Source: Haberlea rhodopensis (taxonomy: Eukaryota > Streptophyta > Magnoliopsida > Lamiales > Gesneriaceae). From it: a stretch of 64,000 nucleotides of DNA. The stretch is taken from the NCBI GenBank assembly GCA_907163345.1, contig CAJQUN010000003.1, positions 8,040,821 through 8,104,820 of the forward strand, given 5' to 3'. The position numbers and the translations under genes were made by a program. Below the pieces are notes generated by a model. That model ran no database searches. It was not told the origin of the DNA and saw nothing but the letters and a program-made list of their open reading frames with translations. This document shows, piece after piece, positions 25,087 through 38,500 of the stretch; within the stretch, counting starts at the first letter, position 1; each line of letters opens with the position of its first letter.

Positions 25087-26412
25087 GGTTGGAATCGAAG
25101 AGAGGGGGTGGATGAGATTCATTGGCTACTTTAGCGTTTTAAAATGAGTTTGCAAAACTAAAAGAGTTTGCGCTTGCGGAAGGCTTAAGTCAATCGATAA
25201 ATAAAATAAAATAAGAAGTAAACAAATAAATAAATACGTAAAGAAATAAAGCGGTAAATGACAAGGATATTTGTTATAGAAGTTCGGCGATGAATCGCCT
25301 ACGTCTCCTCTTCCCGGTTAGATAACCTCCAACCGAGGTTCCACTAGAATAAATGATCTTGGCCTTGAGGGCTCCAAGTTAGCCACAACCCAACTCTTCC
25401 CGAGTTTACAAAGCTCTTCCCGAGCACAATACTCTTCACGAGTACACAAAGCTCTTCACGAGCTACCAACACTCTTCACGAGTCTTCTTGGCCTTAAGGG
25501 CTCCAAGGATAGCCACAACACATGTACCAACTTTACTTGTTGGCTACTTTACAATTTCCAACTTGCTTTGGTGTTGGAGGACCTTTACAATATATCAAAT
25601 TAAAAAACACCTTCACGGTGCACTCACACGAAGAAAACAAGACTCTAACAAAGAAGAGTATTACAAACTCCAATACAACAACAATGTATGGAGATTGCAA
25701 TACAATTTGAAATAATAATTATCAAGACTTTGTAGAAGTTTGTAGGCTTGTTCCTTATCTTCAAAATGCTCCAAAGCATCAATATTTATAGTGTAGGAGG
25801 CCTCATAGGTTCCAACTAGCCGTTGCTACACAAAAGGCTGAAATCACTCCTCGATCGCCTCAGCCATCGCCTCAGGCGATCTCCATCGCCGCGCTCCAAC
25901 GGTCAGCATAAATCATGCATCGCCTCAGGCGATCCAAATTAAATTCCAATGCCGTAGCCTCAGCAGCCTAAAATCTTGCATCGCCTCGGGCGAAGTCCAC
26001 ATCGCCTCAGGAGTTCCAGCCATCGCCTCGGGCGTTCAGCCCATCGCCTCAAACGATCTCCCCTGCGCGCATGCCCGGGCGTTGCCTCGGCGTCGCCTCT
26101 GTCGATGTGCGGGGCGAAGTGTCAAATGGTTGCCATCGCCTCAGGCGTTGGTCATCATCGCCTGGAGCGATCTTCCTCGCATGCTCGCCTGGCACCCATC
26201 GCCTGGGGCGATGATCACCATCGCCTGGGGCGATCCAGGCCAGAATATGCACACTTGATTTTCTTCATTCCAAATCACTTTTCATAACTTAATCTGCACA
26301 CTAAGTAGATGCATTAGTATAACAAACACAAGTTTTGTTGATCATCAAAACTCAAAGATTGACCAGGGATAATTTAATGCATTAAACGCAACCATGCGTT
26401 TAAGGCTCAACA
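25087..26412 (-). mobile_element. Solo LTR, dyad-array family, copy A
   Basis: Read on the minus strand, the element begins TGTTGAGCCTTAAACGC (26412 downward) and ends TTCGATTCCAAC, with a last base changed from A to C. A 5-bp target duplication CATTC flanks it (25082-25086 and 26413-26417). It contains the dyad array (about 25850-26235), AACGGTCA near 25898, a TATA box near 25785 and the ACTC/GCTC stem-loop array near 25395-25490. No coding region or second LTR adjoins it, so it is a solo LTR formed by recombination between two LTRs. At 1326 bp it is among the longer copies. Confidence 0.88.
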
Positions 26413-26417
26413 CATTC

Positions 26418-28505
26418 TTTTTAAGCCATTTTTTTACTAACATACCAGCTATTTCAAAAAACTAGATCATACCAGTTACTTGTTCAAAAAATCATTATCT
26501 TCCCTCATCATCGTCTTCTTCTCTCATTCTCTTCCCTCCTATTTCATATGTCCAATCATTTCTCCTCCATAGAAGCTTCGACCTGTAAATCCTTAACCCT
26601 CCTCTCTGTAAAGAGCTAAACATTACGGACGTAAACAACAATTTTTGCAGTCGGAGTGAGGAAGGATGATGAGGATTGAAAGCAAGGAGGATGCTATGTG
26701 GGTTGTGGTGCGAAGATGCCGGTAACGATGAGTGATGTCTACTTTGGTCCTTTAGATTTGATGTTTTTTTGCCGGACTAAGTTGAAAAATGTTTCTCCAA
26801 CTGGTACCCGTATGCAAGTTTCCATAATTTGTTTAACGTTAAACAGTAAGCACGCACAACCTGCCATATAAAACTCGGGTTCGGGTTCTCCCCGATTCCA
26901 ACCTTTTCAAATATAATTTGATACGACAATCATGGCAGTCGTGTAATGGTTAGTCATATTTTTCGCTTGTGTAGGCTCAAGTTCGAGTCCCTTTTCCATT
27001 ATATATAAGTTCAATTTCTGGAGAAAATGAGGAACATTTCTAATATGTTTAAACATTGCAAATTCCAAAAAAAAAAATGTACATGGCAATATAAAACTTC
27101 CACGTTGTTTTAGACCTTGATCTTGCAATCAATTTATTATCATATAATATAAATATACCTATAGTTTTTGGTGTAACCTCCTATTATTAAAGTCTAACTC
27201 TTAATTGAAAGCAGATTTTATTTGAATTTATTATATAGAAATCTCTGCTTATAAAAAAAAATTGAAATCTCTCAATACTCCTATGTTCATCCATAGACCT
27301 TGAATTAGGATTTTGTATTATATGCTGTTAAACTTATCTAATTTTGTTTTCCAAGAACGCCTAAATGATATCACGAGATGGTCAACCTTGAACTAAACAA
27401 ATCTAGTATTAAACTAAATCCAAATCTAAATAGAAAATAAATCTAAATAATTTATTCATTGAGTTCAATTAAACAATGAAATAAAGTTTAAGAAGTCGAA
27501 GTCGAAGTCGAATATAAAAGCATGTGTAGTATTCTAACAGGTATGAATAGGGTTATTATTTATATAATAATCACAAGCATCAATTATCAGATGTTCCTAC
27601 CACTGCAACTCCACAACTCCATTTCAGTGCTCAATCTCAATGTCAACTGTGTAAACTTTAAAGGTTTGTTTATTTCTGCCAAAATATTTCATATAATTCA
27701 CTCCCATTCCCTAAGGTTTATGTCATTTCAATATTCACGTGAACTGAAATTTTCTTGATTTTGGTACTGAAAATTGATTCTTGATTGGTTTTTTGTTCCC
27801 AACTCATCCCCCAAAATAAAGATTTGATGGATACCAAGTCAACAATCCCGATTCAAAACCACGTTCTTCTGTTGATCAAAAAAATTGAAGATTGAAATGA
27901 TAAAATCAAAACAAAAACTTTCAAATCAAAACCCTCATGAACGTATATACACACGTACACCCGCTCATCAATCGATCACAACACAAGTTTCAAGAGGTAC
28001 ACCAGATCTACTTTTCCTATTCTTTAAGGGTAGCTACCTCATTATAAACTACCTCATAATGGCCCTACTGGGTTCTACAATATCTAATATTCTTCCCAAT
28101 AACGGAAGATGAAAGAATACAAATTAGGTGAAGCAATTTCAAAAGTGGGATTTGGGACTTTTCAAAGTTTGGCAGCATTGAACAGAACTTTAAAATAACA
28201 CGCCAGAATTTCTTCCGAGAACTAGCTCCAAAAAGTTAAAAGTCGAATTCATGAATATTGAATCCAAAAGTTGCCATTATAATTACATATATTTACCTTT
28301 ACTCGCTCTTTCCAGGTAGAACAAAGAGGTTGGCGAAATGAACCCAGAAAGTATAAGTATTAGTCATTTCTGGTCAATATTTGTAAAGTAAATTCAAGAC
28401 TAGGCTTCCTCTATATATAATTAATTGAATAAAAAACCAGGTAATATGAGGTGTAATAGGTTAACTCATAGTTTCTATCCTAAAAATTATGCACCTTTGA
28501 AATAT
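26418..28505. other. Intergenic spacer between solo LTR A and the ALA2 gene
   Basis: AT-rich DNA without a convincing gene. It includes a tRNA-like SINE remnant (listed separately), GAAGTC short repeats near 27497, and the 3' flank of ALA2. Confidence 0.5.
26931..27000 (+). mobile_element. tRNA-like remnant, possible SINE head
   Basis: A box-A-like word GTCGTGTAATGGTTAG (26938-26953) and a box-B-like word GTTCGAGTCC (26981-26990) are spaced as in a tRNA gene. The flanks do not fold into a full cloverleaf, so an old tRNA-derived SINE is more likely than a tRNA. Confidence 0.4.
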
Positions 28506-29477
28506 TCAGTTATCCTTGCTATTTCTTGAATAAATGGAAGATAATCTAGACTGCGACTGGAAGAAATCGAATGGTGCTCCTGTTCCAACAGAACGTCTTG
28601 TGGCATTGGGAGAATCAGACAGCAGAGGTTCGTATACAGAATTGCGGTTCCTCGGTTGTGATACAGATAAGGGGGAAAGATCTTTCTCTAAAGATCTCGA
28701 TTGGGGCTCAATGTTCCTCAGAGACAGGATCGGCCCTCCCAAACGTTCAGCCTGTTGGAGTATGTTGATTTTACTTGACCTGTATGTGTATCGGAAGTAC
28801 TTCAAAGCAAGGACAGGGCCCATTCCTGCAGCAACAATTACCTGAAATACCAATATGGTATTTAGTCCTAAAGCGAGGATCAATAACATTAGATGCATCG
28901 GTTTCTGTTTTTTTTGGGTCCCAAGGGGGGAGGGGTGGGGGAAGGAAGATAAAAAATGAAAAAAGAAGACTTACAATCATTGTACACCAGTATGATGGCT
29001 GCCTACACAGACGAAACATGATTGTATACATCCCAGATGACGGGAGAGCGCTAACAATCCAGTTAATGACATAAAAAGCCACCAGATTCCCCCATATTGC
29101 CAAATGTTGCAACACTGTAAAAGAACTGCGAGAACAACAAAAAAAACAGAAGGTTGCTACTTTAAACAAGGCAAGAAACATAAACTAGCTGAACGAAACC
29201 AGAAACTATTTCCCACTCTGCTTATAATTTCAAGAAAAGAGAAATAGTTTCACACTTTGAAAGCCAGAAGTTGCACTAAAATTCGAATTTATAGTTACGT
29301 AAGAACTGACCAATTATCATCATCACCTGTAAGAACAAAGAATCTTAACTTTTTGCATTAAAAGACTTCAAACAAAATATGAGAATGTACAATCATTGCA
29401 TGATGATTACCAGATGCCCATGCTGTTCACTTTTCATCTCGCAATAAATTCAGTTCCGATGTTGGTGTAAGAAATAC

Positions 29478-29552
<75 letters not shown>

Positions 29553-32500
29553 TCTCACTTGGTTTCTATTGCAACAACAAAGGCCTGCAACCAAATACAT
29601 CCAGATAGTGCCACCATAGATACCTCCTCCATCTCACTTTTCTCAAAGGCGTAAGAGTGTGTGGTGATGCCAAAAACAACAATTGCCTGAAGAGCATGGA
29701 GGATTAACAACACCAAGTACATTGTAATGGAAAGACAACAATTTCACACAGTGAGCAGGAACCACAAACAACATAAACTTCACAGGAGGAGTTGATGGTG
29801 GGCTGATAATGGACTCTGTTAATTTAAGTTCCGAGCTCCAGACAGATATATCCACCTGCTTTCGGGCTCCAACTTCCTATGGACTAGGAGCCACCATCCA
29901 TTAATTTTCCCGTGCTTCATTCATGTACGCATTATTTCTTGGTGCAGCCAACCTTCATCCAACAATGTAAAAATGTTTTTTTCGAGCTCCTTATAGTTCA
30001 ATTCTTCTTGCTATGTCTATAAATTAATTTATGCTACATTCGTGACCAAAAGAGTTGATTGCTTCAAGTTTGCCATAAGGGTGTCCAAGGAAAATAATAG
30101 AAACTGACTGATTGTTTTGCATTTCTGACTACTTTAATACATTTCTGCCTCACTCAGAACCATTCCACTGCACTTTTGTTCAAGAAAACAAGATAGACAT
30201 CAAAAGTTAAAGGTGCTCACATGAAAGAGAGATCGCCCAAACCATCCAGCAAATGTGCTAGGATTAAGAAGTCTGTTTCAAGTTTGACTTAATTAGTCAA
30301 TATACCAGATGGTAGTGTGTCAAAGCAAAAATTCAAGACCTGCTGTTTACTCTGAGTTCGATATACAGAAATAATAAAGAACAATTAATAGCAGGAACAC
30401 AGATACTAACCTTCCAGCTTGGCAGTAAAATAGAATTTGAGGATGTTGCATTACAGTTTTTTCACTAAGATCTTTGTCGAGGACATTGACTAACACGGGA
30501 ACACTAGTGTAGAAAACATTATAGGCCATCAAGCTGACTGAATTGAAAAGACTGGTCCCTGAGATGCCTGAAATGAAAGAGAAACTGGAAACATTCTATT
30601 GTTAGTATTAACTAGTTCTGCAGATAAATATAATTACAGCTAGATATCAGGAACAAAATGAAATAAGTGAAAATAAAAACAAAGAAACTTACAAAATCTG
30701 GATAAAGCATATCAGCAAGGATTTATAAAATGAATATTGAGAAAGAAATGACGTGCGATTATAAGAGTAGCGTCCATGCACAAGTAACAACCTTTTCAAG
30801 AATCTGAATTCTGCAAGACAGGAATTGTAAAATGTATTATTGGTTGCTTAGTATAATGTTAGATAAATTTAAGGCCGATTCTCACATATGAATGCTTTCC
30901 GAAAACGATTTACATGATTCTCCACAGAAAGATCAAAGAAACCTATTTAGAGTGAATCAACGTGTGATACTATGAATATTCCATGCCTAAAGCCACGCAG
31001 GTGGATATGAACATTATTTAGGATGGAATCAATCTCATTTTGGGGAAAAAGAAGCTATCTGCGTCTAATAAAAAATGCGAGATGACCATTCAAAATCAAT
31101 CTGTGTCACTTTTGGCGAACACAGGAAGGAAGAAAATGGAAAATATACAAACTCCTCGCAACAACAAATTAATGATGCATGTAGAGTTCTAAATATATAT
31201 ACTAGTGAACTAGCTTCTGCAGTGATTCATGCACACTGGCCTCAAAGCAATTTAAGAAGTTTCTTTAGCTGACAATTTTTTGCTACATATACCTGGTTAT
31301 GATAGTTTTGCTTTCAAAACATTCAAGTAGTAAAAATTTCAATAGTTTACAAGTGTTTCGCCATAGCTTCACGGAAAATTAAATAAAAAGCCCAAGCAAC
31401 TCTGGGTAGTCAAACAAAATAAAGATCCTATTCATTTGTGACTAGAAAAATGAAGTTCTTACGTCCAATGCTATAATCAGCAGCCCTTGCTGCCTGCAGC
31501 CCTTCTCTTCCACTGATGCCAACCCCTATATCAGCTTGTTGAATCATCCTCACATCATTTCCGCCATCCCCAATGGCCAGTGTTTTGTAGTCGCATGATT
31601 TCAAAAGTTCTACAAGCTATGATTGAAAAAAAAAAAGCTTCACTCGTGTTACCAGATAAGGTGAGTATAAACCTATAATATCATTTCAAAGTAGGATGCC
31701 TAAGATGCTCAAGTCTTTCTAGTTTCTCCTTTTTCCATTAATCAGAAAAATCATAATGCTGTTGAGACCAGATACACCAACTATTCAAGTGAATAAAAGC
31801 AGATGGATAAACTACCGCCAACATGTTTAAAAGCTTGCATAAGCAAGTCAATACGAAAACAAATATCCAGTCTTAAGGAGTAAAAACGAGGATCGTCTTT
31901 GAATTTCTAACGTGATTCTGAATCTTTGCTGGTAACTTTATTTTGCTTTTGGTGACAACAAGTAGAAACAACAAAACTGAGTGTAGCAGTTTTATACCTT
32001 AACTCTGTGGAAGTGATACATAATACTCCTTCCACTATACGCAAAATTATAGCAGCAAAATATAGTGGGTTTGCTTGGCTTTTCAACTCGGTCCATAGTG
32101 ATTTCCAAAAGGTTTTGAAATTATCAAAGATATTCCATAAGTTACAGCAAACTTAAGGCATTTTTGTCTCTAGGATTAATTGGATACCAAAATGATATTG
32201 AGTATGGTACCTGTGCTTTTTGGGATGGAGTAACACGGCAACATATGGCTGTCCTCGACAAAATTGCAAGTTCTGTGAATGCTTTACTATAATTCTTAAG
32301 GGCAATCTCAAGAGCCCACCCATCAACAACAAAAGCTATATCCTGCGACACATAATCTCAGTTTTAAGAAATTTCAAAAAATTAAACCAATCAATGAACG
32401 GCATCGGAATAAATACTAGTGAGATTTCAATGACAGAACTCAAACATTGCAAGAACCCTCAAAAGGACCACACAGAAACACAATATGATAAATATGGAAC

Positions 32501-35500
32501 CTTAATTGATTGTGCAGTTAGTTCACTACCACTCTTTTTGACCAAGGGGATTTCATTTGCACATTCTTTGAATTCAAATTGCTGCATATACAAATAATTA
32601 AATAGTGCTGGCTGATTCAAGCATATTGCTTACAGCAACAATCAATACCCTTACTTGCTAGCACTACAAAGGGACAACTCAGTACATTAGAAATTCCGGT
32701 ACATTCTTCTCAAGCTACATATATTCAGGGTACACAAATGATTTGATAATACTTCATCAGATTTGATTCGAAGAAGCAAACCATTCAGTAAACAAATGGA
32801 AGATGACTTCATGACAGCTATAATAACTAATAACTATGCTATCTAATTCTTTATACAAGCTGATTATTCGTTAAGAATCCTCTTGAACAAATAGTAGATT
32901 GAACAACATTTCACTTCAAAATGAACACAATGAAGAAATGTAAAGAACACAATTTTCTAAGTAACTACAAATTATAGTTCAGCTTAAATGGTGAAATATG
33001 AAAAAACATACCTTTGGTTCTGCATCTGTGATTCTCATTGTAAGCAACACTCTCTCTAGATTCCTACACACTTCATCTTCAGTTTTCCCATTAATTATCA
33101 GAAGCTGGCCTTTGGGCTCTGTCGACAATTAATGAAGTTGGTTTGAAAGATGATAACTAATTATGAAGAGAAATACCTCACCATATCATTGAAACTCATC
33201 CCATAACTTAGAAGGCAGGCTATTTAGACGGGACATAGGTTCAACAATTATCCCTAACTATTTTAAATGCCATTTCAGTAATTTTTAGGCAGGCTATTTA
33301 GACGGGACATAGGTTCAACAATTATCCCTAACTATTTTAAATGCCATTTCAGTAATTTTTTTTTTTAAAAAAAATGAAATTTACATTTCAACTCATAGTC
33401 TGACATGTAAGTTATGCATATATCAAGCGGAATTCTTTTGTTGTTTTTGTGACTGTGGTGCTCATTTATTTTCTAAAACATCAATCATCACGAGTCAGTA
33501 TTATACCAAAGCAAAGCCAAACTCGAGTATAATCACCTGGGGACACAAAATTGCAAGAAAGAGCAATCTGAATAGCAGTGTTTTGCTTGTCTCCAGTCAG
33601 CATCCAAAAGTTAATGCCTGCTTTCCTAAGTGTTTGGATTGTTTCTGGAACACCATCCTAGGTTGTTACAAGAGGAGGATAAGCATAATGGAAAACTTAC
33701 ACCAGTAAAAGATTAAGGAAGCTGCAGCTGGAAACATACAGTTTACGCGTTGCAGTGAATCTGCTAGGACTTACCTAATTAAAACAGGATTACCTGTAAG
33801 CGATCTTCTATGGCAGCAACACCAAGAATATCAAAATCATGCTCTAGTCTCTGGCAGACTTCAGTCACTCTCCACTGAAAAATGCAATATAAATGGTAAG
33901 TATGTTGTTCTGCAATAAACATAGAACTACATGCATAGACAGATGCTTAGCCAGGTGGAAAAGAATGAGAAACAAACTGTGGAAAATTTCTAGCACAACC
34001 TCTCTATCCACTAATGTACTATTAGCCTCGTTGAACAATGGCGCCCATTCTTGATACTCATTATCATCTAATTCACGCCAAGCAAGGCACAAGGTCCTGA
34101 GACCTAGTTGAGCATATTGTTCCACAGCTTCAGCAAATGTCCTTATCTGTTGCCCTGGCATATACTTCACTTTTAAAATACAAGGAAAAAAGTCCATCTT
34201 ATTCTGCAAAGTGAAAAATCAATATTGTGGGAACCAAAAATTAAAATCCTTACGGCAAACGCTGGAACAGAACAAGCCAACCGACTTTGATAATATTTCA
34301 AAGAAACTAACAGAATGGCAAAATGATTTGTCTAAACACAAATATCAGAAAGTCGCTTTGTGGGAACAATAAGCTAAAGATTAAACGTATATCTAGGAAC
34401 GAAATAGGGACATAATAGTAACTTAGGGATACCTAAAAATTTTCAAATAAGAGGATCCTGTAGACAAGTACTGTATTCGAATTTAAATTGACGTATTGCT
34501 AGCTCAATATGATGTAAATTAGTTTCACACGACATTTCAAGATGGAGAGATAAGATCCACCCAACCACGCTTATACAAATATGGTGTGCCAATGAAACGT
34601 AACCGGTCCATCCCTACTACACATGCCCATAAGAAAGAAATAAATACTGTATAGAAACCATCTTAATCAAACAATTCAAATCACCAACCAGCCACGCCAT
34701 ATTCTTATTCCTGGGAGAGTTAATGATTGCAGCCCTTGGAAACATCTAACCCAAAAGTAAGTAAAACCAAATGAATGCACCTGTTCTCCTAAAATAAACA
34801 ATAACATAGAGTAGACTCGATATTCCTACACTTAGTTGTTCACTGTGCCAGCCATGAACGTAAATGAAGCTCCCGTATTACAGAAATAGACTTTGGTTAA
34901 TTGAGCAGTCCAGATAACTAGAAGAATAAACTTTCACAAAAGAAAGCAACAAACAAATCTCATAGTCATTATTTTCTTTAAAAACACCAATACTATATGC
35001 ATAATGATCACATCTTCCAAAAGTTGAAGAACGTGGAATAGAGCTGTCAATGTTCTTCAATATAATCGTATAAAATCAATATGTTTCCTGCTATAAAAAA
35101 ATATTTCTTGGACTGCAATTATATTTCCAACGCATCCCCATTTTGGTTCAAATAGTATGTAACTAGTATATACCTTGAATAAGGTACTTCTCCAGGATTA
35201 ATATGGCTATCAGAAACCAATTCAAAAATCGATTTTCACAGATAAGAAGCACATACACTCTATAGTTTAAATGCATGGCAAATAAAGGCAGAGCATGTGC
35301 AACCTTGGGTATGAAGTAAGCAAGTTAATGGAAGGTCATGAAGTAGTGGTCTAATTTCTGGGTGTGATTTCTCAACCACAGATTTTAAAATTACATTACC
35401 CAATAACAAATTTTTCAACTTTCTCCAGAAACGAGAGAAAATTCGACAACAAATTATGAGTAACTACCTGCACGTGCATGAGGAAGAATAGCTTCATCTG

Positions 35501-38500
35501 CTCCTTTAGACAGAAGTAAAATTTTCCCACTTTGACAGTCTTTAACCACTATAGACATCCTTTTCCGATCAGAAGTGAACTCTAGGATGTCAAGCACTTC
35601 ATATTGTATTAGTGAGGAATTGAAGTTGATGTCTGCATGACCAGGAATATATGATATCTCATGTATAAAATACCAAAATACACCAAAAAACATCATGCTT
35701 ACTAACAATGCCTAGAATACACCAAACCAATTATGCTTACCAACAATATTGCCACTCTTATTCACAAAAACCATAAGCAACTTTGCAGCAGCACGTACAA
35801 GAGCTTCTTCATCTTGTGATTGTGCCTTGTATGAAATTGCCCCGGTATTGCTGCGTAGGGAAACAAAGACAATGCAGCAACAGACAGGGTCAATAGATTG
35901 AATGATACCACAAACATCGTTAAATACATTAAATATTCCGGCTTCTTCTGTATAATTCTCATCTTGGTAAGCATTTGATAACAAAAAACCTTTTCACGGG
36001 AATAACAGTATTGCAAATGGCCATAACTTTTAGAAATCGCATCACATCAGGAGAACCACTTGAGACAGCAGTAAGCATTTCTGCATCTGGACAAGGCAAA
36101 ATACAAAACAGTCAATGCCTTACACTTATATATGTCTACCTATTAAGGATCCTTGCAGGCACAGAAGCCAGGAAATGCAGAAAAGGGTTATCTGTTAAAT
36201 AATATGAGTAAAAGCATGTGCACTAACAATCAACAAAATGCTGCATGAAAACTAATGACACTAGCAACTACTAACACAATGATGAGATTTTCACTTAAGC
36301 AAACAACGAATGATTATGACACTATCCAACTTTATATCCAAAGTCAAAGGTATAATATCATGTAACAACTATTTGTTGCGTCATTAAGGCATCACAAAAC
36401 TCAGACATGTAACAGCATACACAAGTTTTGCTTCATATAGGGACGTCTGAGAGTCGTTCTTCCTCTAAGTTCAGAAAAAATCATCATAATAGAATATACA
36501 AATACATACAACAAAAGCAAGCATACAAGTTTTGTTTGATATAGTACCAAGACAGTTAAAGATTATACTGGTTTAATGATCATAACGAATGACCAGATAG
36601 AACTAGTACTACAAAAATTATGCTCAAAGAAACTGCAACTGTTTTTCACATCCTAATGACAGAAGATGCACACGAAATGACTTTTAGTGATAATCAAACT
36701 TTCGTAGGCTACGATTAAAAGATATTGCAAATTCCAGATACATCAAATAATGTTACCTGTTAAAGCATCCCCGGTCTCATTCCCGTAATAAGATCCACTG
36801 ATGCAACATCTTCTGAAAACCATTTTATTTTCAGTAAGTGTTCCGGTTTTATCTGTCAATATATATTCAACTTGCCCCAAATCCTCACTAATAGCTGTGC
36901 TGCCAAATACAAGAAACAAGTTCAATTATATCATATCATGCATGTATAACCACAGAAAATGCAACAAAAGCATCTAAAGTTTCTTACTTGGTCGCATGTG
37001 ACCGAGTTCCGGTCTCTAGATCAACCATCTGATCATCCCAATCAATAAATTTTGCGTACAGGCTTTTCACAAGATCTAAGGATACCTGCATCAGAGACAA
37101 AACACACATATCAAGATAATGAGTTAACAATCACCGTCACATGCTAATTTAAGTTGTGAATGCAAATATCAAATGATACATAATGAGTATCTGACACAAA
37201 TGAACTCAGATCGCAATTTCTTAAGATAATTAAAGGTATTTTGGCTCCGACTTGCCCATGAAAAATAATTCTAAAACTACAAGACTTATATGTTTACCTT
37301 TATAGATATGGGAATCATAATCGAGCAAAGAAGCTCAAATCGCAGAGGTATGACGAGCAGTTCATACCAAGGCCCTTCATTTGGATATTGAACATACCAT
37401 TGCTACAAGGGTAAATCAACAAAATGGGGATTAGTTAATTACTGAAGACGAAACCTACAAGTATCTACTCTTTTATGAAACAAACCTTCCTCGCTCCTGT
37501 ATCCTTCCAAACATTCCCAGCTACGCCTAAAACAATAACGACAACTATCTGGAAGATAAATATTGCTCCAGTCAATTTGTCAATCATTGCATCTACAGCT
37601 GTAAGCTTTGGTTCTGGCACTCCTCTACTCATTCCTAGCTTGGTTTCATTGCCTACAAATAAAAAGAGAGGAGTGATTTAAGATTAGCAATTCTGTTAAC
37701 AAATAGGTGGAGGAGGCAAAGCATAGCAATTTGTAATATTTAGTCCAAGATCAACAAAATAATTACAAACTGAGATGCGAGAAAAGATTGTGGCACCCAA
37801 ATGAAGAACAAATATGTGCTACCAAGGAAGTACAGAGAGAGGGGGGGGGAGGGTGGGTGGGTGGTGTGGTGGGTGGTGTGGTGACAATTCTTATCAGCCT
37901 TTGACATCTCTTCCCAATAGTTAAGCCATAGCTACAATTGTAACTATCAATAGCAACTTTACAGAAATTAATTTTTTCATTAACAACGCATCCATTTAGA
38001 GGTTAAAATAGATTAGCTCCCATCAGACCTCCAAACATACAATTCACATATTCCAGCTCAGACCCTTAATTTTCATCCAAATAGGAGGTAAAAGTCCTCT
38101 TCCACGTCTCATGGTATCTTGCTTATCAATTGCAGTTTCTTCTAGTAATTTATTGTTTACGGCACCAAAAGAAAAATAAAATGATGTTTTTTATTATATC
38201 CCTCATTGAAAACTGAATTTTACAAATAAATAAGTAATAAGTTTAATGTATAATATACAGCTTGATCTCAGCTCACAATAGTTACACACTTGCCTGTGTA
38301 AACAGCAACTCCACATGCCCACTCTGTATGCCTTAAGTAGCATGATTGAAGAATCGTATTTTTTATGGTCAGGGGGCAAACATCATTATCAATAAATGGA
38401 GGAAACAGCCGCATGTTTGCATCACATCTTCTAATATCTTTATCAGGACTTGGACACTCAATCACACCCTGGCAAAGAGGATATTATAAAATTGCGTGTC

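Noticed and set aside
26931..27000. A functional tRNA gene
   Set aside because: Box A and box B words are present, but the acceptor and anticodon stems do not pair.
28534..29074. Plus-strand ORFs opposite the ALA2 C-terminus
   Set aside because: They are shadows of conserved ALA2 exons on the minus strand.
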